From the NCBI GenBank assembly GCA_937926215.1, contig CALEYA010000015.1:1-43331 (forward strand): DNA of 43,331 nucleotides, read 5' to 3'. Each line of letters starts with the position of its first letter. Position 1 is the first letter of the stretch. The notes beneath the pieces were generated by a model. That model saw nothing but the letters and a program-made list of their open reading frames with translations, made no database searches and had not been told where the DNA came from. Below, piece by piece: positions 29,001 through 37,654 of this stretch. A program made the translations under genes and the position numbers. The DNA comes from an uncultured Croceitalea sp. Lineage in GTDB: Bacteria > Bacteroidota > Bacteroidia > Flavobacteriales > Flavobacteriaceae.

Positions 29001-29870
29001 TCAGTTGGCGTTCACAAGGAGTTGCCACTTTTTGATGTTCTTTTCGTTCATTCTAACAAACTCATCTTTTTCCAAATGGGTGGCAATGCGCAAGGATTTT
29101 TTAGCCGATGCTATAGCTGCCTTATAATCCCCTAATTCCGCTTGGACCAGACTTTTCACCCTATGGAAATAGTAGGTATCCCCTTCCAGTTCCAACGCTT
29201 TGTCCAGATAACCCAATGCCCTTTTAAAATCTTTTCGTTGTTCTTGTAGGTACCTCCCGGCTTCATAATAGGTTTGGGCCGTTGGATTTTCCTTCAGTTG
29301 CTTTGCTATTTCCAACTCCATTTGGGCATCGGTATCCACGGTAATGGGTAAGGTAATCTTTGTATCCTCCCATAAAAGATCCAAATTGAGAGTATTATGG
29401 GTAATGGAATCAAAGGCAATTAAGAAATTTTCTTGATGTTCCTCTATTTTTTGGGGTTGTACCATAACCCTAAAGACATCTTCTTCCACATTGTAGTTTT
29501 TACGGCCATCGCCCCAATGCGTCGTATTGGCATGAAAAGCAACCTGCCACCTATCTTCTTCCGGAAAGGCATACAACGCATAGGTTCCTTTGGACAAGGT
29601 GTTTCCTAGCACCGCTACATCAGTATCCACAGTTATCTTAGTGCTCTCATTGGCGCCAACACGCCAGATCCTTCCGTAAGGAACAAGTCCGCCAAAGATT
29701 TTTCTACCCCGCGCCGCAGGTCTTGAATAGGTTACTGAAATTTTAGTAAGGCCTACTTCTTGTTCAATAGAGGAACCTGGGCTTGCCTTTGGGTGGGTTA
29801 TTTGGCCCATCGCCATAGCGTGATACAGAAAAATCACGAAAATCCAAACGCAATTGCTATTCTTGTACAT
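29001..29870 (-). CDS. DUF2911 domain protein with C-terminal TPR-like repeats
   Basis: I chose the ATG at 29870 because MYKNSNCVWIFVIFLYHAMAMGQ makes a signal peptide; earlier ATGs only lengthen the overlap with the RDD gene. The DUF2911 domain follows (ISVTYSRPAARGRKIFGG, YGRIWRVGANESTKI, LSKGTYALYAFP), with tetratricopeptide-like helices at the end (TYYEAGRYLQ, ALGYLDKALELEGD, YKAAIASAKKSLRIA). It is a periplasmic protein of unknown role common in Bacteroidota. It is the third gene of an ftsY-RDD-DUF2911 run. Confidence 0.88.
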   Translation of the reverse strand: MYKNSNCVWIFVIFLYHAMAMGQITHPKASPGSSIEQEVGLTKISVTYSRPAARGRKIFGGLVPYGRIWRVGANESTKITVDTDVAVLGNTLSKGTYALYAFPEEDRWQVAFHANTTHWGDGRKNYNVEEDVFRVMVQPQKIEEHQENFLIAFDSITHNTLNLDLLWEDTKITLPITVDTDAQMELEIAKQLKENPTAQTYYEAGRYLQEQRKDFKRALGYLDKALELEGDTYYFHRVKSLVQAELGDYKAAIASAKKSLRIATHLEKDEFVRMNEKNIKKWQLLVNAN

Positions 29871-30246
29871 CCAAAACAACCGATTTTCCAACATAATCAT
29901 GAATTGCTTTTTTATGTTCATTAGTAGTAACGGTCAGTAGCGACATCCAACCTAAGGTCAGTTTTACCAAATATCGTAAAAAAGCCCGTCCTAAAGGAAT
30001 GTTCCGATTTGTGTGCTGTTCTTGTTTGACTTCTATTTTGCTGTAAAAATGTCCGATGGTCCCACCATAAACACTGATAAAAATAGGTTCGTACACCAAA
30101 AAAGCGAGCACAAAACCAACTTTTAGACCATCCGGAACGTTCTCAAACCCGTCCAAAATCAAAGTGAACACATACATGAAAATAATCAGTAAAAACGAAT
30201 CTATGGTTACCGCTTTTATCCTACTGGGCAGATTGGCAAATTCCAT
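29857..30246 (-). CDS. RDD family membrane protein
   Basis: This protein of about 129 residues has the RDD opening (LPSRIKAVTIDSFLL), hydrophobic segments near 15-35 and 45-62, and the TIGHFYSKIEV block. The family consists of small membrane proteins of largely unknown transport role. ATG 30246 is chosen; GTG at 30252 would overlap the ftsY stop as GTGA and is an equal alternative. Co-directional and coupled with ftsY. Confidence 0.87.
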   Translation of the reverse strand: MEFANLPSRIKAVTIDSFLLIIFMYVFTLILDGFENVPDGLKVGFVLAFLVYEPIFISVYGGTIGHFYSKIEVKQEQHTNRNIPLGRAFLRYLVKLTLGWMSLLTVTTNEHKKAIHDYVGKSVVLDVQE

Positions 30247-30248
30247 AC

Positions 30249-31205
30249 TCACAGCTTAAAAAAAGAATCCACGAACTCGTATTTATTGAACACCTGTAAA
30301 TCATCTATTCCTTCCCCAACCCCAATATATTTGACCGGTATTTGAAACTGGTCCGATATACCGATGACTACGCCGCCTTTTGCCGTACCGTCCAATTTGG
30401 TCACCGCTAAAGAAGTAACTTCGGTGGCTTTGGTAAACTGCTTGGCCTGCTCAAAGGCATTTTGACCAGTAGAACCGTCCAAAACCAACAACACTTCATG
30501 TGGTGCATCTGGAACTACCTTTTGCATTACCCTTTTCACCTTTGAAAGTTCGTTCATCAAATTCACTTTATTGTGTAAACGGCCAGCAGTATCGATCAAA
30601 ACCACATCGGCATTATCCGCTACCGCCGCAGATAAGGTATCAAAAGCGACCGAGGCGGGATCACTGCCCATTTTCTGTTTTATAATGGGTACTTCTACCC
30701 GATCTGCCCAAACTTGTAACTGATCAATGGCCGCCGCCCTAAAGGTATCGCCTGCCCCTAGTACCACACGTAATCCTTGGTTTTTAAACTGATTGGCCAA
30801 TTTTCCAATGGTAGTCGTCTTACCCACACCATTAACCCCCACTACCATAATTACATGGGGTTTGTTTTCGGCAGGTACGGAGATCTCCTTTTCCTCCCCA
30901 ACATGGGTTTCCGATAACAACCCAGCAATCTCTTCCCTAAGAATCTGGTTGAGTTCTTCCGTTCCCAAATACTTATCCTTGGAAACCCTAGCTTCAATAC
31001 GCTCAATGATTTTAAGGGTGGTGTTTACCCCAACATCGGAAGTGACCAACACTTCCTCAAGATTATCCAAGACCTCATCATCTACTTTGGCCTTGCCCGC
31101 CACGGCTTTACTGAGTTTGCCAAAAAAACTGGATTTGGACTTTTCCAAGCCTTTATCCAGGGTCTGCTTTTTGTCTTTGGAGAATATGTTTTTAAAAAGA
31201 CTCAT
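30249..31205 (-). CDS. ftsY: Signal recognition particle receptor FtsY
   Basis: This 318-residue SRP-type GTPase targets ribosomes making membrane proteins. The NG domain is complete: N-domain helices (to about 100), P-loop GVNGVGKT (123-130), DTFRAAA, DTAGR, TKLDG and the closing GVGEGIDDL. The acidic A domain is almost absent, as is normal in Bacteroidota, and is replaced by a short basic N-terminus. A -7 box TATCTTTG on the minus strand (31230-31223) lies 17 nt upstream, so it can be expressed separately from the ribosomal protein genes. Confidence 0.97.
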   Translation of the reverse strand: MSLFKNIFSKDKKQTLDKGLEKSKSSFFGKLSKAVAGKAKVDDEVLDNLEEVLVTSDVGVNTTLKIIERIEARVSKDKYLGTEELNQILREEIAGLLSETHVGEEKEISVPAENKPHVIMVVGVNGVGKTTTIGKLANQFKNQGLRVVLGAGDTFRAAAIDQLQVWADRVEVPIIKQKMGSDPASVAFDTLSAAVADNADVVLIDTAGRLHNKVNLMNELSKVKRVMQKVVPDAPHEVLLVLDGSTGQNAFEQAKQFTKATEVTSLAVTKLDGTAKGGVVIGISDQFQIPVKYIGVGEGIDDLQVFNKYEFVDSFFKL

Positions 31206-31437
31206 AGTGTTTGGTTGAAGGCCAAAGATAGGTAAGATTGTGGATTTTCCTAAGCCCCAAGTACGTGTTAAAATTTTGCATTCCTACAAGAATTTCGCAA
31301 TTATCATTCAAAATAGTGTTTACCAGACAAGCTGTGAACATAACTACTGCACCGGGCATTCCCATTGATATGACGTTGACTACTGATTGTGGAGATCTCC
31401 ATTTTAGGGTTGTCTTTGATACGGCGTTTAAGGGCAT

Positions 31438-31470
31438 AAAAAAAGCCCCAACGAGTTGGAGCTTTTTTTT
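31438..31470 (-). terminator. Terminator of the rpmB-rpmG-DUF4295 operon
   Basis: The imperfect stem GCcCCAA/TTGGaGC is flanked by A-rich and T8 tracts. On the minus strand it reads GGGGCTTTTTTT. The roughly 230 nt beyond it, up to ftsY, hold no gene I can support. Confidence 0.75.
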
Positions 31471-31486
31471 TATTCTTGTAAAAAGA

Positions 31487-31639
31487 CTATCTCTTGGACA
31501 ACCAATCGTTCACCAATTCTGGTGACATTACCTGCTCCACAAAAGTATATGCCCCAGTTTTAGGGGATTTTACCATTTTAATGGCCTTTGTCAATCTTTT
31601 AGAGCTGCCTTGCAGCGTTGCTACGGTCTTCTTTGCCAT
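31487..31639 (-). CDS. DUF4295 small basic protein
   Basis: This 50-residue protein reads MAKKTVATLQGSSKRLTKAI at the start and VMSPELVNDWLSKR at the end. The small, Lys-rich DUF4295 family is found in Bacteroidota directly after rpmG, which is the arrangement here (11-nt gap). Its tight linkage to L28 and L33 suggests a ribosome-associated protein. Function not assigned. Confidence 0.92.
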   Translation of the reverse strand: MAKKTVATLQGSSKRLTKAIKMVKSPKTGAYTFVEQVMSPELVNDWLSKR

Positions 31640-31650
31640 GTCTTGTTATC

Positions 31651-31833
31651 TTACTTAATTTCTTTATGAACTGTCATACGCTTAAGAATTGGATTGAATT
31701 TCTTCAATTCCATTCTATCCGGTGTGTTCTTTTTATTTTTCGTAGTAATGTATCTGGATGTACCTGGTTGACCAGATTCCTTATGTTCCGTACATTCTAA
31801 AATAACTTGGATTCTATTCCCTTTCTTTGCCAT
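31651..31833 (-). CDS. rpmG: 50S ribosomal protein L33
   Basis: This 60-residue protein reads [18 protein letters not shown] and then [20 protein letters not shown], the L33 signature. It has only one Cys, so it is of the zinc-independent (C-minus) type. Second gene of rpmB-rpmG-DUF4295, with a 12-nt gap to rpmB. Confidence 0.97.
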   Translation of the reverse strand: MAKKGNRIQVILECTEHKESGQPGTSRYITTKNKKNTPDRMELKKFNPILKRMTVHKEIK

Positions 31834-31845
31834 TTCTAAATAATA

Positions 31846-32082
31846 TTACTTAACAAAGCCTTTGGCTCTTGCATCTTTTAAAGCAGCAGAAATTCCTTTC
31901 TTGTTGATTATCTTTATTCCTTTTGACGAAACGTTCAATGTAACCCACTTATCCTCTTCAGGAATGTAGAATTTCTTCTTGGAAATATTGATATCAAATC
32001 TCCTTTTCGTCTTATTGATGGAAAAAGAAACGTTGTTACCAAACATTACTTTTTTTCCTGTAACTTCACATACTTTGGACAT
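31846..32082 (-). CDS. rpmB: 50S ribosomal protein L28
   Basis: This 78-residue protein starts MSKVCEVTGKKVMFGNNVS and has the L28 core TKRRFDINISKK. First gene of the small ribosomal operon, with a full consensus promoter 35 nt upstream. Confidence 0.97.
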   Translation of the reverse strand: MSKVCEVTGKKVMFGNNVSFSINKTKRRFDINISKKKFYIPEEDKWVTLNVSSKGIKIINKKGISAALKDARAKGFVK

Positions 32083-32116
32083 CTCTCTATCTTTATGAGT
32101 GATTTTATTGAGGCTG

Positions 32117-32148
32117 CAAATTTAGTTATTTCTACTGGACAGGCAAAA
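32117..32148 (-). promoter_or_regulatory. Promoter of rpmB-rpmG-DUF4295
   Basis: On the minus strand, TTTTG (32148-32144), 19 nt, then TAAATTTG (32124-32117). This is a full consensus match. Predicted start near 32111, leader about 28 nt. Confidence 0.75.
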
Positions 32149-32156
32149 ATAAGTAC

Positions 32157-33404
32157 CTAAAAATTAATAATTTCTTTCTGCAGTAATTCAAACGCCTTGT
32201 TTACGGACTTTTGGACTATGCGCTCCCGGTGGTTACCCATGGTAAATTGCTGGGCAAAAGTGCCTTTGGGCGATGCTATGGCAATAAATACCGTGCCAAT
32301 AGGCACCTGCGAATCCCCTTTTTCCGGTCCTGCATTGCCGGTGGTCGCAACGGCAAAATCCGTACCTAATAGTTCTTTTACATTTGTTGCCATGGCGCAT
32401 GCCACCTCAGCACTTACTACAGAATGTTTGTCAACCAATGCTTTTGGAACGCCTAACGTCTCTATTTTGGTAGCCGTGGCATAACTTACCAAAGCCCCCT
32501 TGAAATATTTGGAGGCTCCGGGCATGGCAGTCAAACTATTGGAAATTTTGCCCCCGGTAAAGCTTTCCGCAGTGGACAAGGTATACTTTTTGTCCGTTAA
32601 TAATTTTGCGACCAAAGCTTCTATACTTTCGTCTTCCTCTTCCCCATAGATGATATCACCGATTAATGGATATAGTTTTTTAACTTCTGCATCAATAGCG
32701 GTAACCAACGCCTCCTTATGCGTCCCTTTTGTGGATAGACGCAAACGGACCCTTCCTAAACTTGGTAGATACGCTAGTTTAATAGTTTCTGGCAGGTCAT
32801 TTTCCCAATCGGCTATCTTTTCGGCAATAGCACTTTCCCCCAAACCATAGGTCATAATGGTTTTGTGCAGAATATAGGGCCGTTTGAACTGCTTTCTAAT
32901 TTTTGGGATAACCTGATCTTTTATTAAACCCTTCATTTCAAAAGGAACCCCGGGCATGGAAACAAAGACAGTTCCTTTGTTCTCCATCCAAATGCCCGGT
33001 GCCGTACCATAAGCATTGTGCAAAACTTGCGCCCTACTGGGCACTAATGCCTGTAACCTGTTCATATCCGATATAGGGGTGGAAATGTATTTTTTGAACA
33101 AGAACTCGATATGTTCCAAGACCACCTTGTTTTCCACTAAGGTATCCCCAAAATACTCACATAGGGTGTGCTTGGTAATATCATCCTTTGTTGGACCCAA
33201 CCCACCTGTTAATATCACCAATTGCGATCTGGAATTTGCGCTCTTTAAGGCATCTAAAATATGTGCTTTATCGTCTTGAATGGAAGTTATCTGATATACG
33301 GAAACACCAATTTTGTTAAGGGCTTTGGAGATAAATGCAGAATTGGTATCCACTATCTGTCCTATAAGGATTTCATCCCCGATCGTAATAATTTCTGCTT
33401 GCAT
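32157..33404 (-). CDS. cinA: CinA-family protein
   Basis: This 415-residue two-domain protein has an N-terminal molybdopterin-binding-like domain ([32 protein letters not shown]) with ADP-ribose pyrophosphatase activity in relatives. The C-terminal CinA/PncC domain (about 255-412: [32 protein letters not shown]) is a nicotinamide-mononucleotide deamidase in other bacteria. Role: NAD recycling and removal of damaged nucleotides; the name comes from competence operons. A -7 box TACTTTTG (33460-33453) lies 48 nt upstream without a -33 match. Confidence 0.95.
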   Translation of the reverse strand: MQAEIITIGDEILIGQIVDTNSAFISKALNKIGVSVYQITSIQDDKAHILDALKSANSRSQLVILTGGLGPTKDDITKHTLCEYFGDTLVENKVVLEHIEFLFKKYISTPISDMNRLQALVPSRAQVLHNAYGTAPGIWMENKGTVFVSMPGVPFEMKGLIKDQVIPKIRKQFKRPYILHKTIMTYGLGESAIAEKIADWENDLPETIKLAYLPSLGRVRLRLSTKGTHKEALVTAIDAEVKKLYPLIGDIIYGEEEDESIEALVAKLLTDKKYTLSTAESFTGGKISNSLTAMPGASKYFKGALVSYATATKIETLGVPKALVDKHSVVSAEVACAMATNVKELLGTDFAVATTGNAGPEKGDSQVPIGTVFIAIASPKGTFAQQFTMGNHRERIVQKSVNKAFELLQKEIINF

Positions 33405-33480
33405 GTAAGTATCCTATAAGATAACGGGTTGCCATCTTAAGTTAAACGAATGCAAAAGTACGGTAGAAAGCTAAACCTGC

Positions 33481-33819
33481 TTAGATGTTGTAGTCTTTTT
33501 TGAGTTCCATAATCACTTGCTCCACATCTTTCTTTAACAATGGAAACTTGGTTTGGATATCCTCAAAATTACCTTCGGCCTTACCAAGGGTCTCTATTTC
33601 CAAGGCGTTGGCACGCGTTTGTTCCATACCTAGTAAATCTACATTAGGCTTAATTTTATGGGCCATTTTGTAAATCTGGTTGAAATCTTTGTTGGCTATA
33701 GCGGTCTCTAAGGTTTCAAGATCTTCGGGTACTTCTTCCAAAAAAACGGAAATTACGGAAAGGATGAAATCAGTGTCACCCTCTGCCATCTCATTAATCT
33801 TATCTAGGCTGTAAATCAT
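33481..33819 (-). CDS. Histidine phosphotransfer (HPt) protein
   Basis: This 112-residue all-helical HPt domain has phospho-acceptor H54 in KMAHKIKPNV, preceded by FLEEVPEDLETLETAI. It relays phosphate between a hybrid kinase and a response regulator, neither of which is adjacent. Its ATG overlaps the stop of the FAH gene by 1 nt, and it closes a four-gene run starting at the exonuclease. Confidence 0.92.
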   Translation of the reverse strand: MIYSLDKINEMAEGDTDFILSVISVFLEEVPEDLETLETAIANKDFNQIYKMAHKIKPNVDLLGMEQTRANALEIETLGKAEGNFEDIQTKFPLLKKDVEQVIMELKKDYNI

Positions 33820-34430
33820 TATCGTACATTAAGTGCAAAAAACGCTTCCTCCCCAATTCTACCCTCAAGGTAATCATTTGCTACAACTCTACCAACCCCG
33901 GACGGTGTCCCCGTAAAGATAATATCGCCTTTTTTGAGCATAAAGTAAGTAGATACGTACGCAATTAACGCGTCTATCTTCCAGAGCATCAGGCTAGTAT
34001 GTCCCTTTTGTACAATTTCCCCATTTTTTAACAAGGAAAACCCTAAATTGTCAAGGTTTTCGTACTTATTTTTTCGTATCCACTTACCTATGACCGCTGC
34101 GCCATCAAAGCCCTTCGCTTTTTCCCAAGGCAATCCTTTCGATTTTAGCTGTTGTTGTAAGTCCCTAGCCGTAAAATCTATCCCAAGACCAATCTCGTCA
34201 TAATACGTAGCGGCAAACTCTTTTGCAATATGTTTCCCCACCTTGTTGATCTTCACCAAAACCTCTACTTCATAGTGCACGTTATCCGAAAAATCGGGAA
34301 TATAAAAATCCTGTTCTTTGGGTAAAATGGCAGAATCCGGTTTTATAAAGACCACAGGTTCTTCTGGCCGTTCATTATTAAGTTCGTCAATGTGTGCAGC
34401 GTAATTTCTGCCTATGCAGATCAATTTCAT
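33819..34430 (-). CDS. Fumarylacetoacetate hydrolase family protein
   Basis: This 203-residue enzyme of the FAH superfamily, small subclass, has metal ligands E54 and E56 (HYEVEVLV) and D85 (GLGIDFTARDLQ), plus WEKAKGFDGAA and FTGTPSGVG. Relatives are acylpyruvases, oxaloacetate decarboxylases or diene-dioate isomerases. The exact substrate is open. The gene sits between a CarboxypepD-regulatory protein and an HPt gene, which says little about its job. Confidence 0.92.
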   Translation of the reverse strand: MKLICIGRNYAAHIDELNNERPEEPVVFIKPDSAILPKEQDFYIPDFSDNVHYEVEVLVKINKVGKHIAKEFAATYYDEIGLGIDFTARDLQQQLKSKGLPWEKAKGFDGAAVIGKWIRKNKYENLDNLGFSLLKNGEIVQKGHTSLMLWKIDALIAYVSTYFMLKKGDIIFTGTPSGVGRVVANDYLEGRIGEEAFFALNVR

Positions 34431-34443
34431 AAGAGTAGCTTAT

Positions 34444-35358
34444 CTATTTTAACTTTTGGGTCACCTTAACACTTATAGCGGGTATGAGGTTGTCATTATT
34501 ATCTTGTGAGCGTACTTTAAATTCCCGCCATTCCCCCATGCCGTACACCATTACTTTGTGGTTTTGGTTTTTGCTGTAAACACCCCCAAATGTAGGGGCA
34601 AAACGGTCTTCTACCCTTGGCGAGTTGCTTATGGCGTCCTTTTCATCCTTTCTGTACCAATTATAGGGAATAAAAAGCCATTCCAAACCAACATAGATTC
34701 CTTCCTTAGGTATTTTTACCCGCTTTTCGGATAAGTCCAAAGACGTATAGTCCGTGCCCTTATTGGCTTCCAAAACAATACTTTCCTGTACCAAATCCTT
34801 ACTTGGTTCTTTTGTAGTTGGGTCCACGGCATAAAATCGCAACCTGAATTTTGCGGCCTCCCTAGTAAAAGTAGGATTGTCCCTAAAAAAAACACTCACC
34901 TTTTCCACATATTTCTTACTGGCCCCAATATTAGGAAAGTATAATGCCAAGACCCATGGTGTTGACGAGGAATCAAATCCGCTGGTGATGCTATAACTGC
35001 TAATGGGATTCCATACCTGGACATTGCCCAAGTTTTTATTGACCACTACTTCATCCAACTCAAAAGTCTCTTCTTTTAAAAAAACCTTTTTGTCCTGAAG
35101 AATTTTCTGGGCGAGTACAATGGTGTCTTTGTAGCCCAAGGAGGAAATATGCACCTGTTTTTGTAACATTCCCTTTTCAATTTCCAAATGGAACCTCCCG
35201 TTTTCATCGGAGGAAGTTCCTACCAGCGTGTTTAAAAAACTAAGGTTGACATAGGGTATGGGTTGTTCCGTCCTATGGTCCACAACGCTGCCCAAAAAAT
35301 CGACCCGTTGGCCCCAACAGCAGGCGGAAAACAAAAAAGCCGCAACCAAAAATCGCAT
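34444..35358 (-). CDS. Secreted protein with carboxypeptidase-regulatory-like domain
   Basis: This 304-residue protein has a signal peptide (FLVAAFLFSACCWGQ). A CarboxypepD_reg-like beta-sandwich (about 20-105: FLGSVVDHRTEQPIPYVNLSF, LVGTSSDENGRFHLEI) is followed by a roughly 190-residue beta-rich region with no motif I know. In TonB receptors such a domain precedes the plug, but here no plug or barrel follows. Probably an envelope accessory protein. ATG shares 1 nt with the exonuclease stop. Confidence 0.85.
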   Translation of the reverse strand: MRFLVAAFLFSACCWGQRVDFLGSVVDHRTEQPIPYVNLSFLNTLVGTSSDENGRFHLEIEKGMLQKQVHISSLGYKDTIVLAQKILQDKKVFLKEETFELDEVVVNKNLGNVQVWNPISSYSITSGFDSSSTPWVLALYFPNIGASKKYVEKVSVFFRDNPTFTREAAKFRLRFYAVDPTTKEPSKDLVQESIVLEANKGTDYTSLDLSEKRVKIPKEGIYVGLEWLFIPYNWYRKDEKDAISNSPRVEDRFAPTFGGVYSKNQNHKVMVYGMGEWREFKVRSQDNNDNLIPAISVKVTQKLK

Positions 35359-36134
35359 TAGGATAATTTATTGTTGAGTTTGGACAGTTTAATTTGGGTA
35401 AGTACTTTTTTGGTATATAATGGAAAATCGGCGTTTAGAATCCACCCAAAATAGCCCGGTTCCTTTTCCATAACCTCATCTACGGTTTTTCCTTTGTGTT
35501 TTCCAAATGCGAAGGTCGGTTCCCCATCTTCCGTAACCCCAATAAAACCTGCAAAATCCAAAGACTGTTTGCGGGTCGTAAACTCCGATAGCTTTTTTAC
35601 GTTATTCTCCAATTCAGGATAGCGGTCCAATTGCGACAGCAGTACCTCATAGGTGGCCAAAGTATCGGCCTCCGCGCTATGGGCGTCTTCCAAACTTTTA
35701 TCGCAATAGAATTTGTAGGCAGCCCCTAAGGTCCGCTTTTCCATTTTATGGAATATGGTCTGTACGTCTACGGAGACCATATGTTTCATATCAAAATCAA
35801 CGTCTGACCTAAGCATCTCTTCCGCCAAAAGTGGGATATCAAAACGGTCCGAATTAAAACCTGCCAAATCACTGTCCCTGATCATCGTATAAATTTCTTT
35901 GGACAACTGCTTAAAGGTAGGTTCATTGGCCACCTTTTCATTGGAAATACCGTGAACGGCTATGACCTCTGCCGGGATTTCCATTTCCGGATTTACCAAC
36001 CATGTTTTGCTTTCCTTATTCCCGTTGGGATGCACCTTAAGAATGGATATTTCTACAATACGGTCTTTGGCCACATTGGTGCCGGTTGTTTCTAAATCGA
36101 AAAAACAAATTGGTTTTGTTAACTGAAGTTCCAT
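35358..36134 (-). CDS. DEDDh 3'-5' exonuclease with C-terminal DUF3820-like domain
   Basis: This 258-residue protein is a DnaQ-like exonuclease over residues 8-165 with D13, E15 (FFDLETTGT), D99 (SDRFDIPLL), H152 and D157 (HSAEADT). A DUF3820-like unit (about 205-245: TFAFGKHKGKTVDEV, PGYFGWIL) follows, a small domain also found alone in other bacteria. It could be the epsilon-type proofreader or a repair/RNA exonuclease. Its first place in a run of four genes suggests a shared transcript. Confidence 0.93.
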   Translation of the reverse strand: MELQLTKPICFFDLETTGTNVAKDRIVEISILKVHPNGNKESKTWLVNPEMEIPAEVIAVHGISNEKVANEPTFKQLSKEIYTMIRDSDLAGFNSDRFDIPLLAEEMLRSDVDFDMKHMVSVDVQTIFHKMEKRTLGAAYKFYCDKSLEDAHSAEADTLATYEVLLSQLDRYPELENNVKKLSEFTTRKQSLDFAGFIGVTEDGEPTFAFGKHKGKTVDEVMEKEPGYFGWILNADFPLYTKKVLTQIKLSKLNNKLS

Positions 36135-36235
36135 AAGTGAGCCCTATTCTATTACCGAACGCAAGGTAACAATTCTTGGTTAGCCAGTGCCTAGGTTAAG
36201 TATGCTAATATTAAGCTGAAATTAAAATTACATGG

Positions 36236-36346
36236 CTATGTTCTCGGAACATAAGGATTTCCTTTTACATACCATAGCATTGATTCCAATTGTACTATCC
36301 CCATTAAAATTAATCCCACTACTGTAAGCAAAACACTTAAAGTCAT
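36236..36346 (-). CDS. Candidate 36-residue single-pass membrane microprotein
   Basis: ATG at 36346, stop TAG at 36236. The product starts MTLSVLLTVVGLILMGIVQL and ends YVKGNPYVPRT, forming one hydrophobic helix and a short basic tail. GGGGAA lies 2 nt before the ATG. It occupies the otherwise empty 266-nt gap between the exonuclease and the RES toxin gene. I recognise no family; it may be a small membrane protein or chance. Confidence 0.45.
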   Translation of the reverse strand: MTLSVLLTVVGLILMGIVQLESMLWYVKGNPYVPRT

Positions 36347-36400
36347 ATTTCCCCATAAACTACTACATAAATGCAATAAAGTAATAACGGTAAAAGTAGT

Positions 36401-36877
36401 TTACTTTGATTTTGATGCCATTCTTTCATCAAATAGCATAGGTGTCGTTGATACAACCACAATTTTTGAAGCATCCTTATGGTTTGGATTTATCAAAAAG
36501 TTGTATTCCGGTGGAACAATACTACTAGGCACCCTTAACACTGCATATTCGTTTGCAGCAACAAAAGTATCACCTATGGATTGGGTATCCAAAACTGGAG
36601 GTTTCCTACTCCAATTTTTAGGGAGGTCATTTACTTCCAGTTCCAATATTTCGATTTCATCCGGAATATCTATTTCTACGTAAAACCTATCGGTGGGTAA
36701 ATCTTCATGCAAATCCAAATGGACGGAAATTTCTAAAGTAGCCAATGCCCTAGAAGCGGCAGCGTAAACTATATATGTGTTTAGACTATTCCATCGATAG
36801 CCTTCTGTCCTAGACGCACCAATACCTTTTATGGTCGTTTCTAGGTATTTTTCCCGTTCAATTCTATAAACCCTCAT
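36401..36877 (-). CDS. RES-domain toxin
   Basis: This 158-residue protein of the RES family includes toxins that degrade NAD+ by phosphorolysis or hydrolysis. The conserved positions are visible: R28 in GYRWN, Y38, E49 (ALATLE), S117-S118 (RVPSSIVPPEYN) and NPNH. Start and stop overlap the antitoxin by 1 nt (TAATG on the minus strand), the usual order antitoxin then toxin for this type. Confidence 0.92.
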   Translation of the reverse strand: MRVYRIEREKYLETTIKGIGASRTEGYRWNSLNTYIVYAAASRALATLEISVHLDLHEDLPTDRFYVEIDIPDEIEILELEVNDLPKNWSRKPPVLDTQSIGDTFVAANEYAVLRVPSSIVPPEYNFLINPNHKDASKIVVVSTTPMLFDERMASKSK

Positions 36878-37395
36878 TAGGCCATATTACCAAACTCAAT
36901 TCTGTTCAAAGCTTTCTTTACCTCTTTTATCCCCGTTAGACTATCGAACAGACTGTCTGGGGAGGAATTTCCTAATGAAATATTGGGTTTTCTAAGCCAT
37001 CTTTGAAATTTTTCACTTTCATTGTTGAATACGGTAAGCCCAAAATCATACAACTCAATCAGCTCTACAATAAACTCACTATCTTGTTTACTTAAAATAT
37101 CATTACTTTTTTTCTTCTTATTGTAGGTCGTTTGCACTATTTGCAGGGAGTTTAAATAATGGTTCACCGGAATTTTAGTTCGCTTGCTAATGCTCTCAAT
37201 GGCAGCGTAGGGGAGACCCTTCCTAATTAAAGTGATTTTTTCAAAATTGGTAGACCAAGAATAGCTCTTATTCCTTACTTTGATTTTATAACTATCCGCG
37301 TAAACCGGAACAAGGGAGGCTTTTTTATGGGCTTCTTCTAAAAGCCGTTGCTTGGCTTGTTTTTTGCCTTCGGCATGTTCTTTTGATTTAAACAT
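36877..37395 (-). CDS. Xre/MbcA/ParS-type antitoxin
   Basis: This 172-residue protein has a basic N-terminal extension, a helix-turn-helix-like middle (FEKITLIRKGLPYAAIESISKRTKIPVNHYLN), and a C-terminal DUF2384-type toxin-binding domain (FQRWLRKPNISLG, SPDSLFDSLTGIKEVKKALNRIEFG). It neutralises the RES toxin and should repress its own promoter. The N-terminal 40 residues, with several Lys/Arg clusters, are longer than in typical members. Confidence 0.9.
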   Translation of the reverse strand: MFKSKEHAEGKKQAKQRLLEEAHKKASLVPVYADSYKIKVRNKSYSWSTNFEKITLIRKGLPYAAIESISKRTKIPVNHYLNSLQIVQTTYNKKKKSNDILSKQDSEFIVELIELYDFGLTVFNNESEKFQRWLRKPNISLGNSSPDSLFDSLTGIKEVKKALNRIEFGNMA

Positions 37396-37441
37396 AACAG
37401 CAGAATTACTATATTAATACAACTAATTTACTGTTTTTAAA

Positions 37442-37471
37442 TAAGAATACCTAAGAATCTTACAATTCTTA
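37442..37471. promoter_or_regulatory. Candidate antitoxin operator
   Basis: TAAGAAT occurs at 37442-37448 and 37452-37458, and its complement ATTCTTA at 37465-37471. The cluster is 47-76 nt before the antitoxin ATG, a position fitting autorepression. Confidence 0.4.
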
Positions 37472-37654
37472 TGCGTAGTCCATCTTGCTTTTCTTTCATC
37501 AAAAGACTAAAATAAAAATTAGGGAATGGGTATAAAACCATCGGCAAAGGTTTGTTATTCTACAATGTACGGCATCCAGTATCTACTTCTAAAAGTAAAA
37601 TAATGCAATTACCTAGAATGTGGAAAAGGGGATACCGCTTATGGACAGCGTAAT

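Noticed and set aside
31192-31437. Minus-strand open frame of 81 codons before ftsY
   Set aside because: It overlaps the ftsY start, has no family resemblance, and lies just after a terminator; more likely ftsY leader DNA.
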